Source: Phyllostachys edulis (Eukaryota; Streptophyta; Magnoliopsida; Poales; Poaceae). Taken from it: a stretch of DNA of 64,000 nt. The translations under genes were made by a program, and so were the position numbers. Shown here in pieces: positions 55,665 to 64,000 of this stretch (position 1 is the first letter of the stretch; each line of letters starts with the position of its first letter). Under the pieces are notes generated by a model that ran no database searches, had not been told where the DNA came from, and saw only the letters and a program-made list of their open reading frames with translations. The DNA is taken from positions 32,406,870-32,470,869 of the forward strand of contig CM070568.1 in NCBI GenBank assembly GCA_036346405.1, read 5' to 3'.

Positions 55665-58043
55665 TAGGCAGATGTTGGGTGGCCGCCTAGCGCCTAGGGT
55701 GACTAGGCGGACGAACAGAATTGCAAGCATGAACGCATATAGCATCAGTCCAAGTAAGCGGGATAAACACAAAATAGCAAACATTAGACCAAGCAAGCTT
55801 ATGTATAGGTTATACGTATGTATATGTGTAATTATGTAAGAAGAGATATTACTTTGGTGTGATACAAATATATTTGATGACTTGATGTAATGACCTTGAT
55901 GAGTTGATGTAAAAATTAAATATACGTCATGAATCACGAGTCAATGACTTGATGTAATAAAAATATAATTCAAACAAGTAACATCAAATTGTTCTAGACT
56001 CGTAGTTTTCGGTTCTCACAAATAAAACAAGCAAGCCAAATATAAATAGTTCATCAGAAGGACACTTAAGCAAGAACGATGACATGATAAATTGATGATC
56101 AAATGAGTGAAGGACTAGTCATGTTCTTCCTCATAATTTTTGGTTGGAAGCACTTTTTGGTCGGACTCATACTCAATTTCCTCCTCTTCATTGACGTCCT
56201 CCTCTTTTGTATCGGACTTGAAATCTTCTTCATGAAGTTGTCTCACTCTTACACTCTACGAAGTTCTAAGACCTCATTAACCTTCCATGTAAGCCTCGTA
56301 GCGATCTCAACATCTTGATCATCATCTCCGCCTTCAATTAACCACCCTTGAGCTTCATTAGCTTTGGAAGCTATAATGGGATCTATATTCTTCTTATCTC
56401 TCTTCTCTTTTTTGTTCCTTAATTTGGTATTGTATTGAACATAGACTAGATGGTTAAGGCGGTCGGCATCTAGTTTATTTATTTATTTTGTATATATCTA
56501 CGAATTGCAAAGTGAAGTATAGTTAGCTAAATGTAATGTAGTAATGTTGAGACTGAGAATTGAGACTTGACGTTTTACTCTTTAGAGAAGTTTAGAGACT
56601 AACCTCTTCAAAAGTGCTTCAATTTCTTTCACAACTGGATGAACTAGACGTCAAAGAGAGGATCCTCATGGCCATTTTTTATAACACGGGAACTTTACAT
56701 CCATAAGTAGACCACCATTTAGCTGCATATTAGGAACAAGAAAATAGTTAGTATATAGCAAATTTACAATCATTCATGTATTTAAATTGACTATTAATTA
56801 TTAAACGGTTAAACCTGGATTAAATTCAATGTCTTTGCATCCAACATTTGCTACCACTTTCCCAAAGTGGCCTTCTTGATGTTTGAATATACCTAACTCC
56901 GCATTTAGCAATTGACTTTGCTTGTCGTCATCATCATGGTAAAAAGTCTCCACACAAAGGAATACCCCATCCATGACAATATCATCCAAGAAAATGGAGC
57001 CATCACAATAACTATAATATGGACTCAAGAAGTATGCCGTCAAGTGCAATGGAGAATCAAGCCTATCATTCATCATCTTATCGATAATATCTATGGTGGG
57101 GTTGTATTTGTTCTCCATATTGTTCATAGCCTCCATAATTTCTTTCTTTGCCTTTTTAATTTGTCCATAAAGAAAGGCCATAGAAGGCTTGACATCCCCA
57201 TCAACCATTCGAAGAACCTTTACCAATGGCTCAAATACCCTCAAGCAAAGAGAAACACCATTCTAAAAGGCTATACTCAACAATATAGCCGTGAATGCCT
57301 TGCCTTTGCCCTTTTTTTTTATAATAGATGCAATTTTCCCATTCTTGGTTAAGCGTCATCGACCTTAGTTGGAGTTTCTTCTCAATCAAGCTTTGCAAAG
57401 TGAGAAAAGAGGAAGCAAACCTAGTCACCCCGAGCCTTATTATATCTCTCTTCTTTGTAAATTTTCTCATCAAGGCTAATGTCTTATGGTGCGAGTAGAT
57501 AAAAATGGTTAGTGACTTGGCTTGATCAAGTATCTTCTTGAACCTTGCAATGCTCTCAATTCCTTGTAGCATTAAGTTGATAGTGTGGGTTGCACATGAG
57601 CTCCAAAATATGCTAGACCTTTTGTCCTTCAATAATGCCTTCGCCGCCATGTTGTTTGAAGCATTATCGGTGACAACTTGGACAACATAGGCCGCAACTA
57701 TTTTTTCAATGCAAGAATCCACATATTGAAATATGAGCTCTCCGGTGTGTGACTCCTCAGATGCCTCCTTTGATTCTAGGAAACATGACCCTAGGCTACA
57801 ATGCACACACATGTTCATGACGCTCCTACTTTTCTGATTAGTCCATACATCAGTCATAATAGAGCATCTGGTCTTGGCCCTCTCTTCTTCATGGTCCTTC
57901 AATAACCCCTTGGTTTTATCCACTTCCACATACAACAACTTCTCCCGCACAACGTGTTGAGAAGGTCGAATAAAGCCAGGGCCAAAGAGGCCAATGGCTT
58001 CACACATTTGCGCAAAGACATCATTGTTGATGGAGTTGAAAGG
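55665..58043 (-). mobile_element. hAT-type transposon relic, 5' part cut off by a Gypsy LTR
   Basis: The left border is near a hairpin (CCGCCTAG...CTAGGCGG at 55681-55710), of a kind common in grass hAT relatives; the exact end is uncertain. The transposase relic fills 56100-58043 on the - strand. The LTR starting at 58044 interrupts the transposase reading frame, and the missing start of the gene was not found in the window. Confidence 0.6.
56100..58043 (-). pseudogene. hAT-family transposase (DUF659 and dimerisation regions), broken
   Basis: From 58043 down, the - strand reads a hAT core: FGPGFIRPSQHVVREKLL, CSIMTDVWTN, VVTDNASNNMAAKALL, SSCATHTINLMLQGI and LGVTRFASSFLTLQSL (to about 57390). 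A frame change near 57240 leads into RVFEPLVKVLRMVDGDVKPS and FLSPYYSYCDGS (to about 56801). Further down, beyond more breaks, VQYNTKLRNKKEKRDKKNID and EAQGWLIEGGDDDQDVEI (about 56440-56310) look like the tail after the dimerisation domain. Two acidic residues of the catalytic site (TDVWTN, VVTDN) are kept. Frameshifts and the missing N-terminus make it inactive. Confidence 0.85.
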
Positions 58044-58257
58044 TGTAACATCCCAATTTTCTTGGCTTTTATGAGATTTTCAAAAATAAAAATAACCATT
58101 TGGTTTTGTTGAATTGCACAAGCTTAACTTGGAGAATTTGGAAATTTGCAGCGATTTAATATGAATTAATCCAACTTCAACTAATCTAAAGTTTGGTTTC
58201 TCTGGAGTTGCTGGAGTTCTCTGGTGTTGAAATCCCCTTCCTCTGTTCACTCCTACC

Positions 58258-58470
58258 TCCCTCTCGTTGGACTTCCCTCTCTGTTTAGACCTCCCTTTTG
58301 GTTTAGACCTCCCTCTCGTTGGACTTTCCTCTCGGTTTAGACCTCCCTTTTGGTTTAGACCTCTCTCTCGTTGGACTTCCCAATCGGTTTAGACCTCCCT
58401 TTTGGTTTAGACCTCTCTCCCGTTCGAACCTTCCCTTTCTCTGTTCGTCCAGACCTCCCTCTCGTTTGGA
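58258..58470 (+). repeat. Tandem GGTTTAGACCTCCCT-type repeats in the LTR
   Basis: About ten imperfect copies of a 20-22 bp unit with TCGTTGGACTTCCC or TTGGTTTAGACCTCCC follow each other. Confidence 0.75.
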
Positions 58471-59072
58471 CCTCCCCCCAGTCCAAGACCTCCTGGGTGG
58501 TCCTTGATGACCACATCTTGGGGTCACAACCACCCCTTGGGTCACGACCACCCCTTTGGTTGACCACTCTCCCGAGTTTTGGCCCCACCTTTGGTTGACC
58601 ACTCTCCTGAGTTTTGACCGGCCCCGCCTGTCAGTCATGCTCACCTTCTTCTTCCTTTCGTCGCATCACTGCTGACACAGAAGTCCTAGCGCATTAAATG
58701 CTGTTGTGTCGCATTAAATGCAGTCGCTTCTGCAGTACAAGTTCCCCCTCTTGTCTCCTCCCCTACTTGCCCCCATCTCCTCCTTCACCTACCCTTGATT
58801 ACATGTGCTTTAGAGTCTCTCGGCTGCTCTTCCCGTCCTCCCCAGCTATAAAAGCCTGAACAGCCCCTCTCATCACCGTTTCCTCACCCAATTCTCTTGC
58901 TCTCACCCAACTTGTCAGTGCTTGAAGTTTCGTTAAGAAGTTCGCTGGAGCCACGCCGTCGCCTCCTCATCGCCAAGGAGCCACCGGAGCTGCGCCGCCT
59001 TCGACCACCTCGCCGCCGAAGAGTTCACCAAAGCGCCAACGCCATTCGCCATCCTCCTGTAGTCTTCCCCGG

Positions 59073-59073
<1 letters not shown>

Positions 59074-59106
<33 letters not shown>
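59074..59106 (+). repeat. (CT)n microsatellite
   Basis: About 33 bp of uninterrupted CT dinucleotides in the leader-like part of the LTR. Confidence 0.95.
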
Positions 59107-59108
<2 letters not shown>

Positions 59109-61004
59109 GTTAGTTTCTTGAGCCCTGTCCTCCTTTTTTGCTCTCTCACAACCACGCTGCGTAATTGTGTCCCTTTTACGACCACGTGAGTAGTCGTATC
59201 CTTCGTAGGACCCTAGGACCTCCTCCTCGGGACCTCCACCCTCTCAGTTGGACCTCCTCCCGAGAGCCCGATTCTAGTTCTTCTGTTCCTGTGCTTTTCT
59301 TTTGGATCTAGTTTGGTAGTTTTTGGTTTTTATTTGAATTCGTTGTATTTATTTGGTTCTTTTCGCACGTATAGATTCCGGCTTCTCTGAAGAGTTCTTT
59401 GACCCGGCGACCTCTATCGAAGAACCGCAGCTCTTCAACGAAGGCAGGTCGTAGACCTTTGATCATGTCGTTCCCAGTTTGCAAAATTATATTGTTTTAT
59501 ACCAACATGCATGGCTATTTGTATAAAAATGGTTTGAGAATTAGCTAAACACCTACTCGTCAGTATGACTCCTTGAATACTTGTGTTCGACATGTTGACA
59601 TGTACCTTTGGACATCACAGGTGGGTAATCTTAGTTGGACATTCTTATTGTGATAACCAACAAGAGTGCGTATATTGCTTAGACCTGCTTAGTTATGTGT
59701 TGTCTCTCGATCACTTGCTTCTATGATGATTAAATTTGACTAAGAGATTATGGAATTGTGGCATGTGTTGCCCTGGCATGCGTTGCCCTGGCATGTGTTG
59801 CCGCTAATAAGATTTGTTGTGCCATGGCTGGGGTAGTCATTTGGTCGGGTTGAACCCAAAATGTTTTATATTCGGGCGAGTGATCATGTAGTAAAAGGGG
59901 TGCTAAAAGCACATTGGGATGTAGCTGTCTCGCTTGAGTAGTCCCTAAGGACTCAACCTTGTAAGACATTCATCCGGGCCATATCGTGCAACCACAAGTC
60001 CATAATGGGGTGGATCTGGCCAACTAATTGGCAATGCTTTGATTCGGTTCCGTTTTGGTGGAAATGTGTAAGACATGGGATGGACACGCACACTTTGTGC
60101 AAGAGGGGTCCAGGAAGGCGAAACCTTAGCGAGCGGAACCGAGTTAAGGCAGAACCTTGTAAAGGCCTTGTCATGTGCTCTAGCCTGCTTACCCAAGGTA
60201 GTGAGCAGGGGCATCGACGAGTGCCAGACAAACTAGAGAATTCGTGTCTTGTGGGTAAAGCTGTACAACCTCTGTAGAGTGTAAATCTATTTGAATAGCC
60301 GTCTCCCCGGTTATGGACATGTCTGGTGATTTCACGCAAAGATAGACTTTCTAAAAATATGGTCTTGGTTGGTTCCGAGTGGTCTAGGTAGTGACCAGGG
60401 TGATCACGAGTGGTCCGAAAAGTGAATAGGGTGTTCACGAGTTGTTTTCAAAGAAACTTAATTTCTTATGTATTAATCTTTCAACTTGTGTTTTGAAATC
60501 TACTTACTGTATTTCCACTCAATATTGCTTTCTGCAAAGTAACCATAAAACTGTCCTTGTTGAGCCTGGCATAAATACTATTTGCGTACATTTCCCTACA
60601 GTTTGCTAAGTACATTCAAAGTACTCATGGCTTTGTGCCCTGTGGTTAATCAGCAGTTGAAGACCACTCAGGGAGCTCCGAGCTCTAGGAAGAGGAGGTA
60701 TTCGAAGACCTCTCGTGCTAGGAGACGTCCTCCACTCGATTGCTTGTGGGCATGTCGAATGGCTTCCATGTGTTCTTTTGCTTTTCCGCTACGAGCTCTT
60801 TTGTTGTAAGCCCTGCGTGGCAACCTTGTAAGAACTTGACCATAAGGTCTTTTGCCATTATTATCATTGATTTTTCTACTTCTTCTATAGTCTGTTGTAT
60901 GGTTGTGATGACATCGTTGTTGAAACTGTGCGGACCAGCTATTGATCTTGGGACTAGTCCAGAGTGTACAGAGGGTCCCAGGGTTGCTACTGGGGGTCCC
61001 GACA

Positions 61005-62235
61005 AGGATGGTATCATAGCCATATTGACTGTAGGACGTAACCTTAGTTAGCATGGTCGCTTTAGTCAAGAGTTTCAAAATTTATTTTATAAATCAAACC
61101 AACAGAGTAATATGAGTAATTATTCTTCTCTTATCTTATTCTATTCTGTTCTCATCTTATTCTAATCTCTTCTCACCTCAGTGATCTCAATAGGATCGAG
61201 TTTTGCTTTAATTTGACCACCTAGATAAGTTAAGTTAGAAGTGCTCCAGTAGAGTTGCCCTCCTCAGTTTAGTACCGTTTAGTCCGTGTATTAGGACCTC
61301 CTGTTTGAGTTTTGTTGCCTCTTAATAGCTCTCCGGCTATTTGCTCTTTGGGTTTAACCGACCTCACTAGTTAGGTTGTTCCACTTTCTCTCTTGTTCGT
61401 GCTCACCTCTATGTTTTTCCTCTTACCTAGTGTGCTTTCTTATCCCCATCTATTAAGCTTGGGAAAATTTGTGCAGATGGTTCAGACCCACAACTCGGCA
61501 AGTCAGGATGAGCCAGTGGACCCCTTTTCCCAGCCACCACCACCTCCTCCGGCAGCCCCTGCGGATCAGGGCTTGGGGCAGTTCATGGCAGCCCAGACTC
61601 AGTTGATGAATGCCATGATGCAGAACATGAATCATATGATGAATCAACAGAATCAGACAACTGCCACTCTTCTCTCAATGTTGAATCAGAACAACCAAGC
61701 AGCTGCCATGCCACCACTGCCACCACCAGTGATCCCTCAGTCAAGACTGGCAGAGTTTATGAGAACCCGACCACCTACGTTCTTCAGCTCCTCCGAGCCA
61801 TTGGACGCAGATGACTGGCTGCGCTCCATTGAGAAGAAGCTTGCCATCACTCGGTGTGACGACCGTGAAAAGGTCCTGTATGCTGCACATCAACTTGAAG
61901 GCACCGTCGCAGAATGGTGGGAGAGTTATTGTGCCTCCCATGCAGACCACCAGAGCATCACTTGGGTGGAATTCTCATAAGCTTTCCGCCACTCCCACGT
62001 CCCTGATGGAAAGATGAAAATAAAAAAGAATGAGTTCCATGAGCTGCGACAAGGCAACATGTCAGTGGGTGAATGTCTCAACAAGTTTACCCAACTCTCT
62101 CGGTATGCGCCAGAGGACGTCGCCACGGATGATGCATGTCAAAAGCGTTTTAAGAGAGGACTCAACCCCAGCTTGAAGGTCCAAGTTGTTGGCAACGACT
62201 ATAAGGATTTTCAACATCTAGTAAACAAGGCTATG
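61005..62235 (+). pseudogene. Gypsy gag relic downstream of the LTR
   Basis: The frame opens at about 61480 (MVQTHNSAS) with a proline/glutamine/methionine-rich stretch (NAMMQNMNHMMNQQNQ). It then reaches the retrotransposon gag core: RLAEFMRTRPPTF, DADDWLRSIEKKL, AAHQLEGTVAEWWESY. An in-frame TAA lies at 61978, after which the same frame continues with ELRQGNMSVGECLNKFTQLS and CQKRFKRGLNPSL. The homology stops at about 62235, where a different sequence starting TGTAACGACC joins. Zinc knuckle and pol are absent from the window. Confidence 0.85.
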
Positions 62236-62544
62236 TGTAACGACCCAACTCTAGGGCACCCGAGAGGTCCTCCAAGACCTTCTGGAAAGTCCATCAGGAC
62301 CTCCCAGGAGGTCCATAAAGGACCTCTCGGACAGATCCCAAGACCTCCCGGGAGGTCAGTGGGACCTCTTGGAGGTCCAGAGAACATGACCCGAGAGGGT
62401 CTTGGAGCCGAGAGCACCCGAGAGCCTACCACGGCCAGACCAAGGGTGTTCGTGGAGGTCGTGGGCATCTCAAGTCCACCGCGACCCCAGAGGAGGTCGT
62501 GGAGGACTAAGGCCACCACCGAACCACACACGACCCACCATTGA
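62236..62544 (+). repeat. LTR-start-like block with repeated GACCTCC/GGAGGTC words
   Basis: It opens TGTAACGACC, like the start of the LTRs at 32408 and 58044, and is dense in AGGTCC and GACCTCC words in both orientations. It may be the first part of another LTR of the same superfamily, cut off at about 62545. Confidence 0.45.
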
Positions 62545-64000
62545 GTGAGCGTGGAGGACTGGAGCTCTAAGGTCCTCTATGTGTGAGCTAGTCCCAAGGA
62601 TCATGGCTAGCTCTTCACAAAGAACAACTTGATGGTAACATAGCAACAACATAAGCTTTATTGATAACCAAAGAAGTTGTTTACAAGAGATCTTACAAGC
62701 CAGTAGGCAAAACATAGTAAAAATGAACACATGGGCCACCCGATACACCACAGGCAACCGGCTGGAGGGCGCAATCCTAGACGAACAGGACCACTTGGTC
62801 CACAAAACTGGTCACCCAAAGCTTCCATAACCTGCTAAAGACAGCATCAAGTAAGAGTGAGCACAACAACCGTGCTCGCAAGTTACACCTGTGGATTAGC
62901 AAAATGACATGCATATATGGATAATCAAAAGATGGCATATTATGGTTAATTTGTACAAAGTCAATTTTCTTTCAACTACCATTACTAAGTTCCAGCGGGT
63001 CCTTAACTAGATAAAATTCATTTTATCAAAGCAATTTTTCGGTTGAATAACATTCATCAACAAGTTGGTGAAGGATACCCTCGACAACAAAGCTCCTGCC
63101 CAAACCCATGGGATAAAATCCCAAAACAGATTTGATAAACATTTCGAAAACCCCAAAATCAACATCTAACTCGAGTAGCCTTTGCCAAGACGTCCATGGC
63201 CGTGGACACGGCTATTGAATAGATTTCACTCTGCAGAGGTTGTGCACTTTACCCACACGACATGATTCCTCTAGTTTGTTTGGCATGCTTGCGAGTGCCA
63301 CCTCTCCTTCTTAGAAGGTAAGAGATCTAGAGTTCATGACAAGGCCTTTACAATGCATTGCTCCACCACAGCCTTTCCTTGCTAAGGTTTCACCCCTCTA
63401 TGGACAGTAATCCGGCGGGAAGCCCCCTCTTGCACCAGTGGGAACAGTAGATCATAACAAGACCATTAGCCCTACAAGGCCTCCCACACCTCCAATGGAG
63501 CAGCATATGGTGAAGTTTTGTAAATTACTTAGCCAGGTCCCACGCCCCATTCTGGAGACATGTGGTTGCACGATTGTGGCATAGCCCATTATAGGCTTGG
63601 CATTGGTCGCTCAAAGACCGGTCCTCAACTGACTTGGGCGACAATCACATACCCCTGGACCTCCACCTTTTTCCAGGATAGAGTCCGTGCACAAACCTTG
63701 CACCAGCCAAGCCAACCATTTCGCCCAAGTCCAAGTCCATTTTCCTTTTTCCTTTTCTTTGCTTCCCTAGCAATAGTTCCATACGTCCATGACACCCCAA
63801 TGTCATGGCCAAAACATTTAAATCAGTAGTTGGTCATGATGGTAAAGATTTTCCCAAATCAAGTACTTTTGGTCTAAGCAAGTCTAAGCATTTGGTTTTA
63901 CAATTATTCCTAGTTCACACTATTGTATCAACCAGATTTTGCCTAAAGGTGACAATAAGTTGGGTACAACATCAAGGTCGGCCATATGAAAGAGATAGGC
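62545..64000 (-). repeat. Gypsy-type LTR in reverse orientation, incomplete at the window end
   Basis: The - strand matches the LTR at 58044-61004. CTAGTCCCAAGGATCATGGC at 62589 mirrors the region near 60950. The stretch 63180-63480 mirrors about 60110-60330, with CTCTGCAGAGGTTGTGCA, the GTGTGGGTAAAGT region and CAAGAGGGGGCTTCCC. It continues beyond 64000. Confidence 0.75.

Larger units (their letters stand above)
58044..61004 (+). repeat. Gypsy-type LTR (2.96 kb), related to the one at 32408-36070
   Basis: It begins TGTAACATCC and ends GGGGTCCCGACA, and a mutated primer-binding site TGGTATCATAGCC follows at 61009-61021. It has a TATA box TATAAAA at 58847-58853 and a (CT)n run at 59074-59106. 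Positions 58260-58460 repeat a GGTTTAGACCTCCCT-type word several times. It was inserted into the hAT transposase gene. Confidence 0.83.

Overview
This window is plant nuclear DNA, most likely from a grass (Poaceae), perhaps rice or a close relative. The reasons are introns with plant-type splice sites, GC-rich 5' ends of genes, a plastid-targeted riboflavin synthase, and a dense nest of grass-type transposable elements (MULE, CACTA, hAT, Ty3/Gypsy). Species is not claimed. All gene models and element borders were read by eye; no alignment or database search was run.

Three host genes look intact. (1) A 15-exon gene on the + strand (CDS 10276-16685) encodes a 522-residue kelch-repeat protein of the plant acyl-CoA-binding-protein-4/5 type, without the acyl-CoA-binding domain. 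(2) An 11-exon gene on the - strand (CDS 31822-26710) encodes cytosolic tryptophanyl-tRNA synthetase, 405 residues. (3) A single-exon gene on the + strand (52801-53673) encodes chloroplast riboflavin synthase, 290 residues. They belong to unrelated pathways; nothing suggests they work together. A small spliced gene (7824-8428) for a GRF-type zinc-finger protein looks intact but sits among transposon repeats.

Layout. 1-9419: decayed MULE transposase gene, GGCGTGAC-type repeats, a telomere-like array, a short tandem array split by a complete CACTA element (3909-7548, TSD TGT) that carries pieces of an IMP4-like gene, then the GRF gene and a MULE-type terminus. 9556-9852: a palindromic MULE-type MITE (9-bp TSD) just before the kelch gene. 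12993-14706: a Pack-MULE (9-bp TSD) with an AGC-kinase fragment inside a kelch-gene intron. 17151-26412: a complete but dead Gypsy element (TSD GTTAG) between the converging kelch and TrpRS genes. 28239-29351: a Pack-MULE-like insert in a TrpRS intron. 32088-40786: a large MULE (9-bp TSD) with a decayed plant-mobile-domain gene and a nested 3.7-kb Gypsy LTR. 42824-44000: a compact MULE (9-bp TSD). 44395-52327: a non-autonomous LTR retrotransposon (TSD GCGGT) with four different tandem-repeat arrays. 52801-53673: riboflavin synthase. 55660-58043: hAT transposase relic cut by a Gypsy LTR (58044-61004), followed by gag remains and an inverted LTR of the same family running off the window end.

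The main theme is nested, datable insertions: at least six elements have matching target-site duplications in the sequence, at least three carry host-gene fragments, and the host genes have transposon ends close to or inside them.
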